From the NCBI RefSeq assembly GCF_001442805.1, contig NZ_CP011131.1, positions 930,001-994,000 on the forward strand: a DNA stretch of 64,000 bases, written 5' to 3'. Position 1 is the first letter of the stretch. Each line of letters begins with the position of its first letter. The notes under the pieces are model-generated. The model was not told where the DNA came from, made no database searches, and saw nothing but the letters and a program-made list of their open reading frames with translations. The DNA comes from Lysobacter gummosus. Its GTDB lineage: Bacteria; Pseudomonadota; Gammaproteobacteria; Xanthomonadales; Xanthomonadaceae. Positions 18,301-29,709 of the stretch are shown piece after piece. Made by a program: the position numbers and the translations under genes.

Positions 18301-18541
18301 CGTCGATGCGACGGTGCGGCGATTCCGCCCGATCGTGCTGACCGCGCTGGCGGCGATCCTGGCGATGATTCCGCTGTCGCGCAGCGCGTTCTTCGGGCCG
18401 ATGGCGGTGGCGATCATGGGCGGGTTGCTGGTGGCGACGGCGCTGACCTTGCTGTTCCTGCCGGCGTTGTATGCGGCCTGGTTCAAGGTCAAGGTGCCGG
18501 ACGACGGCGAGCAGGCGGCCGCGCCCGCGCCGGCCGCTTGA
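15335..18541 (+). CDS. RND-family efflux pump inner membrane permease (AcrB/HAE1-like)
   Basis: Encodes 1068 residues, standard for the RND superfamily. The first membrane segment starts at HRSLIVYAMLVLALAGAMSY. The proton-relay Asp pair is Asp408-Asp409 in LVDDAIIAVEMM within TM4, and a second block of membrane segments ends near residue 1050. The divergent porter domain (GRSEDPAFTFKVMVV) suggests a proteobacterial HAE1 relative of the AcrB/MexF groups; substrate unknown. ATG at 15335 is preferred because a palindromic repeat lies immediately upstream and supplies a G-rich Shine-Dalgarno; ATG at 15353 is the alternative. Cotranscribed with the adaptor and presumably controlled by the divergent TetR gene. 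Confidence 0.92.
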   Translation: MKWVYFMRFNLSEWALRHRSLIVYAMLVLALAGAMSYLRLGRSEDPAFTFKVMVVRTLWPGATAEEVSRQVTERIEKKLMETGEYEFIRSYSRAGESQVIFAARDSMRSKEIQPLWYQVRKKIGDIRPTLPSDVIGPFFNDEFGDTFGNIYALTGEGFDYAVLKDYAERVQLALQSQQDVGKIELFGVQDEKIWVELSNVKLSTLGIPAQAVQDALNQQNALVAAGFFETASSRVPIRVGGQFTSVDQIKQFPIRVGDRTFRLGDVAEVRRGFSDPPQPRMRFMGEDAIGIGVSMKQGGDILKLGKTLESEFANLQKTLPAGMQLRKVADQPAAVEESVGEFVRVLAEAVAIVLLVSFFSLGLRTGLVVALSIPLVLAMTFAVMDFFGVGLHKISLGALVLALGLLVDDAIIAVEMMAIKMEQGFDRLRAAAFAWDSTAFPMLTGTLITAAGFLPIATAASGTGEYTRSLFQVVTIALCVSWIAAVAFIPFLGDKLLPDHGHAAAPRPGSLAARWHDARSDLARRIPLLSSVIAPKEPVDHAHDPYESKFYVRFRRWVTWCVRRRWLVIGITIAAFIGSIVLFRFVPQQFFPDSVRPELMVDMELAEGSSLRQTTEQAQRLEALLKTRKDLANYVAYVGTGSPRFYLPLDQQLPAANFAQFVLMPKDLQAREALRSWIIKDVVPRFPELQLRVTRLENGPPVGYPVQFRVSGEHIDEVRKIAYKVREQIRANEHVANVNLDWDEPSKIVRLQVDQERARALGISSAQLSQFLSSSLSGSHISTYRESNELIEMLLRGPQEERLQLDMLGNLAVPTSNGRSVPLTQIATLEYGFEEGIIWHRDRLPTITVRADIYDGTQPASVMAQISPTLDGLRSQLPYGYSIEVGGSVEDSARGQKSINAGVPLFLFAVFTLLMLQLRSFSRSFMVLLTAPLGLIGVTLFLLIFRVPFGFVAMLGTIALAGMIMRNSVILVDQIEQDRGEGHEPWKAIVDATVRRFRPIVLTALAAILAMIPLSRSAFFGPMAVAIMGGLLVATALTLLFLPALYAAWFKVKVPDDGEQAAAPAPAA

Positions 18542-18543
18542 TA

Positions 18544-18583
18544 CCGCCGTGCCTGCCGCGACTCAGCGCGGCAGGCACGGCGG
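18544..18583 (+). terminator. Perfect 17-bp hairpin after the RND permease
   Basis: Arms 18544-18560 and 18567-18583 are fully complementary with a 6-nt loop, starting two bases after the stop codon. There is no U-tract, so it may protect the 3' end or act with Rho rather than terminate alone. Confidence 0.55.
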
Positions 18584-18705
18584 GTTAGACCAAAGTCGCG
18601 CGCGAACTGGGTCCGCCCGCGCCGCGGCAATGCGATTGAACAGATGAGCGCCACCGCAGGCCGGGACGGCGCTCGTCTCTTTCATCTCCTCATCGAGGGA
18701 ATCGC

Positions 18706-20127
18706 ATGAACATACCGTCGCGACGCATCCACATAGCCTGCGCCCTGGCCTTGGCCTGGGTCGCTTCGCCCGCGTCCGCCGCCGAGGTTGCCATCGTCAA
18801 CCCCAGCTTCGAGCAGGACAGCTTCGCAGGCGAATTCACGGTCACCAACGCCGTCGGCGGATGGCGGGCGCTCGGCGAAGGCGGGCAGCGCGGCCTGCTG
18901 GCGCCGGATGCGCCGGGGACACAGACCTTCTATTCCGGCGCGACGCCGGGTTTCGACGGAAAGAACATCGAGTTCCACTGGAATGGCCAGAGCGGCATCG
19001 AACAGGTATTGACCGAACGTTTGCAGGCCAATACCCGATATACGCTGACCGTCGCCAGCGGTACGCGCAACGGCGGCGGTGGCAAGTTCGGAAGCTACGA
19101 CATCCGGTTGACGACCGAGACTGGCAAGCCGGTGGTCAGTTGGTCGGGCGCGAGCCGCAATCTCGCCGCGTCGGGCACCTTCGCCGATAGCAGTCGAAGC
19201 TTCGAAACCGGCCCTGATCCGGCGGGGCTGGGCGAGCGTCTGCGCATTCAATTACGTGGAAGCTCGCTGGCCGACACCTATGCCGATCTGGACAACGTGC
19301 GATTGACGGCGACGGCGGTAGCGGCCCGCCCGGCGTCCACGCCAATCGACGTGTTCATCGTGTCGGGGCAGTCCAATTCCCATGGTTGGGGCGCGAATTC
19401 GGCGCAACTGAGCCAGGCCAATCGCCACTATGCCGACGCCCCGGACCCGCGCGCCCTGCTGGGCTATCGGCAACACCTGCTGGGCGATGCGCTGGCCAGC
19501 GTCGGCTCGATGGCGCAACTGGACACGCAAGGCTCGGGTTTCAAGGAGAACTTCGACGGTTTCGGGCCGGAGCTTTCGCTGGGCAGCGATTACGCGGTGG
19601 GCGGTGACAAACCGGTCGCGATCATCAAGTACTCGGTCAGCTTGGCGGGGTTGGCGCATAACTTCGTGAAAACCGGGGCTATCGGCGCACCGCTGTATCC
19701 GACGCTGATCCAGCAGATCCAGGCGATGCTCGCCGAACTGCGCAGCCAGGGTTACGCGCCCACGCTGCGGGCGATGTTCTGGCTGCAGGGAGAAAGCGAT
19801 GTGGTGTTCGGAACGGCGGCGAGCTACGGCGTAAACCTGGGCCGGTTCATCGCCGACGTCCGCGCCGATGTGAATGCACCACAGTTGCAGTTCTATGCGA
19901 CCCAGATCAATCCCAATATGCCGGCATTCGCCGATCCCGCCATGCGGACCGGGATGCAGCAGGTCAACGCCGGCATGGTGCAGGCGGCCACCGCCGATCC
20001 GCAACGCGTGTTCTACGTTCGCACGGACGATATCAGCGCGGGCTTCGCCGACGGCACCCACTACAGCGCGGATCAGACCATCGATATCGGTCGCAGGTGG
20101 GCCGCGCGCTACCTGTCCGGCCAGTGA
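18706..20127 (+). CDS. Secreted SGNH-type carbohydrate esterase (sialate O-acetylesterase/CE6-like) with N-terminal beta-domain
   Basis: Encodes 473 residues. A signal peptide ends near ASPASA (residue 25). Residues about 26-205 form a beta-rich module starting VAIVNPSFEQD and ending YADLDNVRLTA, typical of carbohydrate-binding-like jelly rolls fused to bacterial hydrolases. Residues about 212-473 are the SGNH domain, with the nucleophile Ser223 in IVSGQSNSHGWG, block III-like FWLQGESD, and the C-terminal catalytic pair in FADGTHYSADQ. The enzyme would remove acetyl groups from glycans outside the cytoplasm. It stands alone, converges with glpK and has no evident operon partner. Confidence 0.85.
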   Translation: MNIPSRRIHIACALALAWVASPASAAEVAIVNPSFEQDSFAGEFTVTNAVGGWRALGEGGQRGLLAPDAPGTQTFYSGATPGFDGKNIEFHWNGQSGIEQVLTERLQANTRYTLTVASGTRNGGGGKFGSYDIRLTTETGKPVVSWSGASRNLAASGTFADSSRSFETGPDPAGLGERLRIQLRGSSLADTYADLDNVRLTATAVAARPASTPIDVFIVSGQSNSHGWGANSAQLSQANRHYADAPDPRALLGYRQHLLGDALASVGSMAQLDTQGSGFKENFDGFGPELSLGSDYAVGGDKPVAIIKYSVSLAGLAHNFVKTGAIGAPLYPTLIQQIQAMLAELRSQGYAPTLRAMFWLQGESDVVFGTAASYGVNLGRFIADVRADVNAPQLQFYATQINPNMPAFADPAMRTGMQQVNAGMVQAATADPQRVFYVRTDDISAGFADGTHYSADQTIDIGRRWAARYLSGQ

Positions 20128-20217
20128 GGCCGGCCTGGCGGGGCGAGCGTGGCCGTGGGTGGCCGCGCTCGCCGGTGCTATGCCGCGATGCGGGGCGATC
20201 AGGCCGATCGGGAAACC

Positions 20218-21840
<1,623 letters not shown>

Positions 21841-21843
<3 letters not shown>

Positions 21844-22560
21844 GCCGTATGCCGCCTGGAAAGCGAAGGCGCCGATCAGAGCGCCGACGATCGGCGCGAC
21901 GACAGGCACCCACGCATAGGCCCAGTCCGAACCGCCCTTGCCGGCGATCGGCAGCAGCGCGTGGGCGATGCGCGGGCCCAGGTCGCGCGCGGGATTGATC
22001 GCGTAGCCGGTCGGGCCGCCGAGCGACATGCCGACCACGACGACCAGCAGGCCGACGCCGAGCGGACCCATGCCGGGCGCGAGCGTGTTGGCGCCGATGG
22101 CCAATGCGCCGAAGGTCAGGGCGAAGGTGCCGATGACTTCGGTCAACACGTTGGCCTTGGTGTCGCGGATCGCCGGGGCGGTGCAGAAGATCGCCAGCTT
22201 GAGCGCGGGATCGTCGCTGACCCGCCAGTGCGCCAGGTACGCCAGCCACACCAGGGTCGCGCCGGCGAAGGCGCCGGCGATCTGCGCCAGCACGAAGCCG
22301 GGCACCACGGCCCACGACAGTTTGCCGATCGCGGCCAGCGCGATGGTCAGCGCGGGATTCATGATCGCGCCGCTGGTCGGGCCGGCGATGTAGATGCCGA
22401 TCAACACCGCCAGGCCCCAGGCCGCGGTGATCACGCCCCAGCCGGCGCCCTGGGCCTTGGATTTGTTGAGCAGCGCACCGGCGACCACGCCGTTGCCGAG
22501 CAGGATCAGCATGCCGGTGGCGATGAACTCGCTGAGGTATTGCGACATCGGTGTGGCCAT
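21841..22560 (-). CDS. glpF: Glycerol uptake facilitator (aquaglyceroporin, MIP family)
   Basis: Encodes 239 residues with six membrane helices and the two half-helix NPA motifs: NPALT in SGAIMNPALTIA and NPARD in TGYAINPARDLGP. Asp after the second NPA is the mark of glycerol-permeable aquaglyceroporins. It lets glycerol diffuse across the inner membrane. ATG at 22560 has GGGAG ten bases upstream; the second ATG at 22548 is an alternative. The gene lies between glpD and glpK on the same strand, with REP units separating it from glpD. Confidence 0.95.
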
Positions 22561-22680
22561 TGCGGTGGATCTCCCTGGTGCTTGGTGGTGCTTTTTTAGT
22601 TTTGGGTCTTGCGTGGGTGTTGCTTCTTTCTGGAATTTTTTGCAACGTCAGTAAGAACTACCGTGCCTCTTTCAAACCGT

Positions 22681-22815
22681 CATTCCCGCGAAGGCGGGAA
22701 TCCAGAGACTTCAAACGTTCTCGCACGAAAGGCACTGGATTCCCGCTTTCGCGGGAATGACGACCTGGGGGGATGGCGCTGAAGTCTCTGGATTCCCGCC
22801 TTCGCGGGAATGACG
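22681..22815. repeat. Three REP units (CATTCCCGC/GCGGGAATG family) between glpD and glpF
   Basis: Palindromic units at 22681-22712, 22734-22763 and 22781-22815 share CATTCCCGCGAAGGCGGGAA or its inverse and the flanking CCAGAGACTTC. Units 1 and 3 are inverted copies of about 32 nt. This is the widespread proteobacterial REP type; transcripts of glpD-glpF would carry strong hairpins here. Confidence 0.9.
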
Positions 22816-22840
22816 AGCAAAGGCGAATGAGCGCCACCTC

Positions 22841-24364
22841 TTAAACCTCGCCATCCGCGCCCCCCAACCTCATCGCGACATATTCCTGCAGCCGACGCTG
22901 CCCCTGCGCATCGATCCGCAACCCCAGCTTCGAGCGCCGCCACAAAATATCCTCGGCCGTCCGCGCCCATTCGAAGTCGATCAGATAATCCACTTCGGCC
23001 GCGTACAGATCCGAGCCGAACCGTTCGCCCAGTTCTTCCAGATGCGAGCAACTCTCCACGATCCGCAGCGCGCGGCTGCCGTAGTTGCGGCACAGGCGCA
23101 GCGCCAGCGCGTCGGGCAGCCACGGCCGGCGCAGGCTGAAATCCTCGTGAAACGCCTCGAAGTTCGCGTCCGGCAGATCGCCGCCGGGCAGCGGCGCGCC
23201 GCCGGTCCAGGCCGGACGCGGCGCGCCGAACAAGGGCGAGAGCGTGTCGCAGGCTTCTTCCGCGAGCTTGCGCGAGGTGGTCAGCTTGCCGCCGAACACG
23301 TTGAGCAACGGCGCGCCCTGGCGATCGAGGGTGAGCAGGTAATCGCGGGTGATTTCCGAGGCCTGGTCGCTGTCGTCGTCGAGCAGCGGCCGCACGCCGC
23401 TGTAAGTCCAGACGACGTCGTCGGGGCGGATGGGCCGTTTGAAATAGCGCGAGGCGGCCTCGCACAGGTATTGGGTTTCGGCCTGGTCGATGCGCGGCGA
23501 CGACGGGTCTTCGCGGTAATCGACGTCGGTGGTGCCGATCAGGGTGTAGTCGTGTTCGTAGGGAATTGCGAACACGATGCGGCGATCGGGCTGTTGGAAG
23601 ATGTATGCGTGGTCGTGATCGAACAGCTTGGGCACGACGATATGGCTGCCCTTGATCAGGCGCAGCGTGTGGTTGTGCGGGACATGCGCGACTTCATCGA
23701 GAAAACGCGCCGCCCACGGGCCGGTGGCGTTGACCAGGGCGCGTGCGCGCACCGTGCGCGGCGCGCCGTCGGCGCCGCGCAATTGCACCTGCCAGTCGTG
23801 TTCGCCGCGCGTCGCCGACACGCAGGCGGTGCGGGTGAGCACGGTGGCGCCGCGCTCGCTGGCGTCCATGGCATTGAGCACGCACAGGCGCGCGTCCTGC
23901 ACCCAGGCGTCGGAGTAGACGAAGCCGCGGACGAAATCGTCCTGCAGCGGCCGCCCGGCGATGTGCTTGCGCAAGTTGACCGAGCGCGACCCCGGCAGCC
24001 CGCGTCCGCGCCGTCCGCCGAGGCGGTCGTACAGGAACAGGCCGATGCGGATCATCCAGGCCGGGCGCAGATGCGGCTGGTGCGGCAGCACGAAGCGCAG
24101 CGGCCAGATGATGTGCGGCGCCATGCGCAGCAGGCGCTTGCGTTCGGCCAGGGCCTTGCCGACCAGGGCGAACTCGAATTGTTCGAGGTAGCGCAGGCCG
24201 CCGTGGATGAGCTTGGTGCTGGCGCTGGAGGTATGCGAGGCGATGTCGTCGCGCTCGCACAGCAGCACGGACAGTCCGCGCCCGGCCGCGTCGCGCGCGA
24301 TCGCCGCGCCGTTGATGCCGCCGCCGACGATCAGCAGGTCGGCCGTGGGTACTTGCTCGGTCAT
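22841..24364 (-). CDS. glpD: Aerobic glycerol-3-phosphate dehydrogenase
   Basis: Encodes 507 residues of the homodimeric FAD enzyme that oxidises glycerol 3-phosphate to dihydroxyacetone phosphate at the inner membrane and feeds electrons to quinone. The FAD-binding GGGINGAAIARDAAGRG is at the N-terminus, followed by SSASTKLIHGGLRYLEQFEF. The later blocks YTLIGTTDVDY and GVRPLLDDDSDQASEITRDY are diagnostic of GlpD. It is the promoter-proximal gene of the glpD-glpF-glpK cluster. No glpR regulator is present in the window. Confidence 0.97.
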   Translation of the reverse strand: MTEQVPTADLLIVGGGINGAAIARDAAGRGLSVLLCERDDIASHTSSASTKLIHGGLRYLEQFEFALVGKALAERKRLLRMAPHIIWPLRFVLPHQPHLRPAWMIRIGLFLYDRLGGRRGRGLPGSRSVNLRKHIAGRPLQDDFVRGFVYSDAWVQDARLCVLNAMDASERGATVLTRTACVSATRGEHDWQVQLRGADGAPRTVRARALVNATGPWAARFLDEVAHVPHNHTLRLIKGSHIVVPKLFDHDHAYIFQQPDRRIVFAIPYEHDYTLIGTTDVDYREDPSSPRIDQAETQYLCEAASRYFKRPIRPDDVVWTYSGVRPLLDDDSDQASEITRDYLLTLDRQGAPLLNVFGGKLTTSRKLAEEACDTLSPLFGAPRPAWTGGAPLPGGDLPDANFEAFHEDFSLRRPWLPDALALRLCRNYGSRALRIVESCSHLEELGERFGSDLYAAEVDYLIDFEWARTAEDILWRRSKLGLRIDAQGQRRLQEYVAMRLGGADGEV

Positions 24365-24505
24365 GCGCTCCGCGTCTGGCTGCGGGCCGCGCGTCGCCGA
24401 CCCAGGTTGCTTCAGGATGATGGCATAGCGTTACCGGGCGATTGTTGCCTGGGTTCACATCAATGATGGGTGAGGGGGCGGTGACCGGGTCGGCAAAGCG
24501 CGGGC

Positions 24506-24536
24506 AAAAAAAATCCCGACGCGTGGGGCGTCGGGA
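24506..24536 (-). terminator. Intrinsic terminator of the ilv-leu operon
   Basis: On the minus strand the stem CCCGACGC/GCGTCGGG with a 5-nt loop is followed by eight U residues. It lies about 255 bp downstream of the leuB stop, beyond REP-type repeats, and is the first good terminator after leuB. Confidence 0.85.
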
Positions 24537-24570
24537 AGGGGTACAGACTTACTGGAGATTGTGTGGAGAT

Positions 24571-24756
24571 CCTTCTCCCGCTTGGCGGGAGAAGGTGCCC
24601 GAAGGGCGGATGAGGGCGCGCGGGGTTGGGCGCTTGCCAGCGCTCGGCCCCTCACCCCAGCCCACCCCTGCCCAAACGCTGCGCGCTTGGGCGTTCGATG
24701 GCGCGCGAGCCAATGGCTCGCAAGCAGCGCCCTCTCACCCCGCTCGCGGGAGAGGG
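24571..24756. repeat. Paired TTCTCCCGC-type palindromes between leuB and its terminator
   Basis: One palindrome (CCTTCTCCCGC/GCGGGAGAAGG, 24571-24595) and an imperfect one (CCCTCTCACC...CGGGAGAGGG, 24730-24756) flank about 135 nt of GC-rich sequence that includes CCCTCACCCCAGCCC. Same family as 15305-15329 and 28003-28116. This and the terminator account for the 427-bp gap between glpD and leuB; I see no gene in it. Confidence 0.8.
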
Positions 24757-24791
24757 AGCCGAGCGGGAACGGAAAGGAAGACGCAGACGAA

Positions 24792-25880
24792 TCAGTCCCG
24801 CAACTCCGCTACCTGGCAAGGCAACTCCAACTGGGCCAGCACCGCCGCGGTCACCGCCGCCGTCGTCGCCGCTTCGCCGGCCGGGGCCAGGTCGGCGGTG
24901 AGCACGCCGGCGTCCAGGACCGCGGACACGGCCTGTTCGATGCACTCGGCTTCCGCATTCAAGCCCAGCGAGTAACGCAGCAGCAGCGCCGCGCTCAGGA
25001 TGGTGCCGCACGGATTGGCGATGCCGCGGCCGGCGATGTCGGGCGCGGAGCCGTGAATGGGTTCGTACAGGCCGACCTTGCCTTCGCCGAGCGAGGCCGA
25101 CGGCAGCAGGCCCAGCGAGCCGGCCAGCATCGAGGCCTCGTCGGTGAGGATGTCGCCGAACATGTTCTCGGTGACGATCACATCGAACGCGCGCGGCTTG
25201 GCGATCAGGTGCATGGCCATCGAATCGACCAGCTGATGCTCCAAGGTCACGTCGGGGAATTCCTCGCGCGCCACCCGCGTGGCGACTTCGCGCCACAGCC
25301 GCGAGGTCTCCAGCACATTGGCCTTGTCCACCGAAACCACATGGTGGCGACGGCCGCGCGCGAGTTCGCAGGCGCGACGCACCACGCGCTCGATCTCGGC
25401 CACGCTGTACTCGCACAGATCGCTGGCGCTGGTTTCGCTGCGCTGCTTCTGGCCGAAGTAGATGCCGCCGGTGAGCTCGCGCACCACGATCATGTCCACG
25501 CCCGACAGCAGATGCGGCTTGATCGGCGACGCGCCCAGGGTCGCCGCGTGCGGCTGCACCGGACGCAGGTTGGCGTACAGGCCCAGCCCCTTGCGCAGGG
25601 CCAGCAGGCCTTGTTCGGGGCGGACCTTGGCCTTGGGATCGGACCACTTCGGCCCGCCGACCGCGCCCAGCAGCACCGCGTCGGCGCGCTGGCAGGCTTC
25701 CAGCGTCGCCGCCGGCAGCGGCTCGCCGGTGGCGTCGATCGCGGCGCCGCCGATCAGATGCTCGTGCAGGGTGAATTGATGACCGTAACGGCGGGCGACC
25801 GCGCGCAGCACTTCGACCGCGGCGTGGGTGACTTCCGGACCGATGCCGTCGCCTTTCAGCACGACGATGTCAGCGCGCAT
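24792..25880 (-). CDS. leuB: 3-isopropylmalate dehydrogenase
   Basis: Encodes 362 residues, normal for LeuB. Landmarks are GDGIGPEV at the N-terminus, [13 protein letters not shown] in the middle, the substrate and NAD-binding block [15 protein letters not shown], and [20 protein letters not shown]. It oxidises and decarboxylates 3-isopropylmalate to 2-oxoisocaproate in leucine synthesis. Its start overlaps the leuD end by 11 bp, so translation is probably coupled. Last gene of the operon. Confidence 0.97.
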   Translation of the reverse strand: MRADIVVLKGDGIGPEVTHAAVEVLRAVARRYGHQFTLHEHLIGGAAIDATGEPLPAATLEACQRADAVLLGAVGGPKWSDPKAKVRPEQGLLALRKGLGLYANLRPVQPHAATLGASPIKPHLLSGVDMIVVRELTGGIYFGQKQRSETSASDLCEYSVAEIERVVRRACELARGRRHHVVSVDKANVLETSRLWREVATRVAREEFPDVTLEHQLVDSMAMHLIAKPRAFDVIVTENMFGDILTDEASMLAGSLGLLPSASLGEGKVGLYEPIHGSAPDIAGRGIANPCGTILSAALLLRYSLGLNAEAECIEQAVSAVLDAGVLTADLAPAGEAATTAAVTAAVLAQLELPCQVAELRD

Positions 25881-26514
25881 GGTGTTGCTCCTGTTGACTG
25901 TGAACCGCCGCGTCGCGGCGTTGTTCGAATTGGTGGATGGCGTCGATCTGGCGCAGCAGATAACCCAGCTGATCGACGCCTTCGATCAGGCAGGTCTGGG
26001 CGAAGGCGTCGAGCGGGAACTGCACGCCGCGCCCGTCGGGCAAGTGCAGAGTGCGGGTGCGCACGTCCACGCGCAGCTCGATGCCGGGTTGCTCCAGCAG
26101 TTCGTCCAGCAGCTCCTGCGCGACCACGATCGGCAGCAGGCCGTTCTTGAGCGAGTTGCTGCGGAAGATGTCCGCGATCTCGCTGCTGATCACCGCGCGC
26201 AGGCCCAGGTCGGTCAGGGCCCACGGCGCGTGTTCGCGCGAGGAGCCGCAACCGAAATTGCGCCCGGCGACCAGGATCGCCGCGCCGGCGTTGTGCGGCT
26301 TGTTGAGTTCGAAGGCCGGATTGAGCGAGCCGTCGGCGAGATAACGCCAGTCGTTGAAGGCGAAACGCCCCAGGCCCTTGCGCTGCGTGGTGGTGAGGAA
26401 ACGCGCGGGAATGATCTGGTCGGTGTCGATGTTGCGTTCGCGCAGGACCACAGTGCGCGATACCAGTTCGACGAAGCCTTCCGTGTTGGCAGGCGGATTG
26501 ACGGAAGCGGACAT
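25870..26514 (-). CDS. leuD: 3-isopropylmalate dehydratase small subunit
   Basis: Encodes 214 residues. The swivel-domain signatures [11 protein letters not shown] and [18 protein letters not shown] are present. Together with LeuC it isomerises 2-isopropylmalate to 3-isopropylmalate. ATG at 26514 overlaps the leuC stop by one base (TGATG), a strong argument for this start and for translational coupling. Confidence 0.97.
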   Translation of the reverse strand: MSASVNPPANTEGFVELVSRTVVLRERNIDTDQIIPARFLTTTQRKGLGRFAFNDWRYLADGSLNPAFELNKPHNAGAAILVAGRNFGCGSSREHAPWALTDLGLRAVISSEIADIFRSNSLKNGLLPIVVAQELLDELLEQPGIELRVDVRTRTLHLPDGRGVQFPLDAFAQTCLIEGVDQLGYLLRQIDAIHQFEQRRDAAVHSQQEQHHAR

Positions 26515-27938
26515 CACGCGACCTCCTTGACGTCGGCGTTGAGGTAATCGCGCGGATCGACCACGTGGCCGGCGACCGCGCAGGCCGCCGCGGTCAGCGG
26601 CGAGGCCAGCAAGGTGCGCGCGCCCTTGCCCTGGCGGCCTTCGAAATTGCGGTTGCTGGTGGACACGGCCAACTGGCCGGGGCCGACCAGATCGCCGTTC
26701 ATGGCGATGCACATCGAACAGCCAGGCTCGCGCCATTCGGCGCCGGCCGCGCGCACGATCGCGTCGATGCCTTCGGCTTCGGCGTCGCGCTTGACCTGCT
26801 CGGAGCCGGGCACCACCAGCATGCGCACGCGCGGATGCACGTGGCGGCCGCGCAGTACGTCGGCGGCCTGGCGCAAATCCGACAGACGCGAGTTGGTGCA
26901 GCTGCCGATGAACACGACATCGACCGGACGCCCGGCCATGGTCGCGCCGCCGTCGAAGCCCATGTAGGCCAGCGCCTTGGCTTCGTCGGGATCGTTGGCC
27001 TGCGGCAGGCGCGCGTCGATCGCCGCGACTTGGCCCGGGTGCGTGCCCCAGGTCAGCGTCGGCTTGATCTTGCTCGCGTCGATATGCACGTGGCGGTCGA
27101 ACACCGCGCCGTCGTCGGTCTTGAACTGGCTCCAGCGCGCGAGCGCGCGATCCCAGTCGGCGCCACGCGGCGCGCGCGGGGTCTTGGCGAGATAGTCGTA
27201 GGTGACCTGATCCGGCGCGATCAGGCCGGCGCGCGCGCCGGCTTCGATCGACATGTTGCAGACCGTCATGCGCTCGTCCATCGACAGCGCGCGGATGGTC
27301 GAGCCGCGGTATTCGATGACGTGGCCGGTGCCGCCGTTGACGCCGATCTCGCCGATGATGTGCAGGATCAGGTCCTTGGCGCCGACGCCGGGCGCCAGTT
27401 CGCCTTCCACCTCGATCGCCAGCGTCTTGGCGCGGCGTTGCAGCAGGCACTGAGTGGCCAGCACGTGGCCGACTTCGCTGGTGCCGATGCCGAAAGCCAG
27501 CGCGCCGAACGCGCCGTGGGTGGCGGTGTGGCTGTCGCCGCAGACGATGGTCTGGCCCGGCTGGGTGAGGCCGAGTTCGGGGCCGATCACGTGGACGATG
27601 CCGCGGTGTGGGCCGTCGTAATCGAACAACTCAACCCCGTAGCGCGCGCAGTTGCGGCGCAGCGTATCGACCTGATGCTCGGCCTCGGCGGTGAAGAACG
27701 GCAGGCGGCCGTCGGCGCCGGCCGGCAGGGTCGGGGTGGAGTGGTCGAGCGTGCCCTTGGTCAGGTCGGGCCGGCGCGGCGACAGACCGCGCGATTCGAG
27801 TTCGGCGAAGGCCTGCGGCGAGGTGACTTCGTGGATCAGGTGCAGGTCGATGTAGAGCACGGCGGGCGCGGTGTCGCTTTCGGGCGATACCAGGTGCGCG
27901 TTCCACAGCTTTTCGAACAAGGTGGTGGGTGTGGTCAT
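26514..27938 (-). CDS. leuC: 3-isopropylmalate dehydratase large subunit
   Basis: Encodes 474 residues of the aconitase family. It carries [19 protein letters not shown] and the Fe-S cluster cysteines in [13 protein letters not shown] and GCSMCIAMN. It forms the catalytic heterodimer with LeuD. It is separated from leuA by 184 bp containing two palindromic repeats, the only large gap inside the ilv-leu gene set. Confidence 0.97.
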   Translation of the reverse strand: MTTPTTLFEKLWNAHLVSPESDTAPAVLYIDLHLIHEVTSPQAFAELESRGLSPRRPDLTKGTLDHSTPTLPAGADGRLPFFTAEAEHQVDTLRRNCARYGVELFDYDGPHRGIVHVIGPELGLTQPGQTIVCGDSHTATHGAFGALAFGIGTSEVGHVLATQCLLQRRAKTLAIEVEGELAPGVGAKDLILHIIGEIGVNGGTGHVIEYRGSTIRALSMDERMTVCNMSIEAGARAGLIAPDQVTYDYLAKTPRAPRGADWDRALARWSQFKTDDGAVFDRHVHIDASKIKPTLTWGTHPGQVAAIDARLPQANDPDEAKALAYMGFDGGATMAGRPVDVVFIGSCTNSRLSDLRQAADVLRGRHVHPRVRMLVVPGSEQVKRDAEAEGIDAIVRAAGAEWREPGCSMCIAMNGDLVGPGQLAVSTSNRNFEGRQGKGARTLLASPLTAAACAVAGHVVDPRDYLNADVKEVA

Positions 27939-28002
27939 GGGTTGGATGTTTGCTTTGGCTGCTATGGCTGGAGCGGTTGTTGTACGGCTCTTGTTCTTGG
28001 CT

Positions 28003-28116
28003 CCTTCTCCCGCTTGCGGGAGAAGGTTGGGATGAGGGCGCCTTTGCTGTTGCTTACATTATCGGTCGGTGCCGAAGGCCCTCACCCCAACCCCTCTCCC
28101 GCAAGCGGGAGAGGGG
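28003..28116. repeat. Paired CTTCTCCCGC/CTCTCCCGC palindromes between leuA and leuC
   Basis: Palindromes at 28003-28026 (CCTTCTCCCGCTTGCGGGAGAAGG is the unit, 24 nt with a 4-nt centre) and 28091-28116 lie in inverted orientation around a 64-nt spacer that includes CCCTCACCCCAAC. Same family as at 15.3 and 24.6 kb. They sit inside the operon and could stabilise upstream or attenuate downstream mRNA. Confidence 0.85.
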
Positions 28117-28122
28117 CTCAAG

Positions 28123-29709
28123 TCAGGCCGTTGCGATGAGTTTGGGCGGCGCCTGCTGCGTGCGATGCACCCGATTAGCCACCTCCAGCCAAGCCAGCGC
28201 GCTGGCTTCGATGATGTCGGTGCTGGTGCCCGAACCGGTCAGCTCCACGCCGTTGACGCGCGCGGTCACGCTGGCCTGGCCTTGCGCGTCGTCGCCGGTG
28301 GTCACGCTGGACACGTTGTAGCTGTCGATGCGCAAAGCCACGCCGGTGGCGCGCGCCAGCGCCGCGAACAAGGCGTGCACCGGGCCGTCGCCGACCGCCG
28401 CTTCGCTGACGGTGGAGCCGTCGGGTTCGACCAGTTGCACGCTCGCCGTCGGCAGGCTGCCGTCGGAGACGCCGGTGCTGACGTGGGCGCGCACCAGGCG
28501 ATAGCCGCGCGCGGCCTTGGCGTCGGCGCCCAGCACCAGCGCTTCCAGATCGGCGTCGAACACTTCGCGCTTCTTCTCGGCCAGGGCCTTGAAGCTGGCG
28601 AACACCGTGTTCAAGCGCGCTTCGTCCAGGCTGAAACCCAGGGTCTGCAGGCGATCGTTCAAGGCGGCGCGACCGCTGTGGCGGCCCATCACCATCTGCG
28701 ATTCGGCCCAGCCCACGTCTTCCGGATTCATGATTTCGTAGGTGCCGCGATGCTTGAGCATGCCGTGCTGGTGGATGCCCGACTCGTGCGCGAACGCGTT
28801 CTGGCCGACGATGGCCTTGTTGCGCTGGACCACCATGCCGGTGATGCGCGAGAGCAGGCGCGAGGTCGGCACCAGCCGGCGCGTGTCGATGCGGGTGGTC
28901 GCGCCGTAATAAGCGTTGCGCACGCGCAGCGCCATCACCAGCTCTTCCAGCGCGCAGTTGCCGGCGCGTTCGCCGATGCCGTTGATGGTGCATTCGACCT
29001 GGCGCGCGCCGCCTTCGATCGCGGCCAGGCTGTTGGCGACGGCCAGGCCCAGGTCGTTATGGCAGTGCGCGCTGAACACCGCCTTGTCGGCGCCCTGGAC
29101 GTTGGCGCGCAGGTATTCGAACAAGGCGCGGATTTCGCCGGGCGTGGTGTAGCCCACAGTGTCGGGAATGTTCAGGGTGCGCGCGCCGGCGGCGACCGCG
29201 GCGCTGCACACTTCGACCAGATATTCGTGCTCGGTGCGCAGCGCGTCCTCGCAGGAGAATTCGACATCATCGACATAGCGGCGCGCCTGCTCGACCGCGG
29301 CGACCGCGCGCTCCAGCACCTGCTGCTTGTCCAGGTTGAGCTTGTGCTGGCGGTGCAGCGGGCTGGTCGAGATGAACACGTGGATGCGCGGCTTGGCCGC
29401 GCCTTCGAGCGCGCGCGCGCAGGCTTCGATGTCGCCCGGATGGCAGCGCGCCAGGGTGGCGAGGGTGGAGCCGCGCACTTCGCGCACGATCGCGCGCGTG
29501 CCTTCCAGATCGGCCTCGGAGCTGGCCGGGAAGCCGGCTTCGATCACGTCCACGCCGAGTTCCGACAGCGCGTGGGCGAAGCGCAGCTTCTGGCTCGCGG
29601 TCATGCTGCAGCCGGGCGATTGCTCGCCGTCGCGCAGGCTGGTGTCGAAGATGGTGACGTGTTGGGAGGCCTCGGTAATGGGCGTTACCGGACCGGGCGA
29701 GTCGTTCAT
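28123..29709 (-). CDS. leuA: 2-isopropylmalate synthase
   Basis: Encodes 528 residues, normal for the long LeuA form. The TIM-barrel start [17 protein letters not shown] contains the metal-binding Asp, the HXH metal motif is [14 protein letters not shown], and [13 protein letters not shown] follows. The C-terminal region (about 400-528) is the LeuA dimer domain that mediates leucine feedback inhibition. It condenses acetyl-CoA with 2-oxoisovalerate. The ATG overlaps the ilvA stop (ATGA). Confidence 0.97.
   Translation of the reverse strand: MNDSPGPVTPITEASQHVTIFDTSLRDGEQSPGCSMTASQKLRFAHALSELGVDVIEAGFPASSEADLEGTRAIVREVRGSTLATLARCHPGDIEACARALEGAAKPRIHVFISTSPLHRQHKLNLDKQQVLERAVAAVEQARRYVDDVEFSCEDALRTEHEYLVEVCSAAVAAGARTLNIPDTVGYTTPGEIRALFEYLRANVQGADKAVFSAHCHNDLGLAVANSLAAIEGGARQVECTINGIGERAGNCALEELVMALRVRNAYYGATTRIDTRRLVPTSRLLSRITGMVVQRNKAIVGQNAFAHESGIHQHGMLKHRGTYEIMNPEDVGWAESQMVMGRHSGRAALNDRLQTLGFSLDEARLNTVFASFKALAEKKREVFDADLEALVLGADAKAARGYRLVRAHVSTGVSDGSLPTASVQLVEPDGSTVSEAAVGDGPVHALFAALARATGVALRIDSYNVSSVTTGDDAQGQASVTARVNGVELTGSGTSTDIIEASALAWLEVANRVHRTQQAPPKLIATA

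Noticed and set aside
22681..22815. Possible CRISPR-like array (three similar units)
   Set aside because: The units are palindromic REP elements in alternating orientation with unequal spacers, no cas genes nearby.
24561..26150. Long plus-strand frame covering the leuB region
   Set aside because: It runs through REP repeats and antisense to leuB and leuD; no motif and no start signal.
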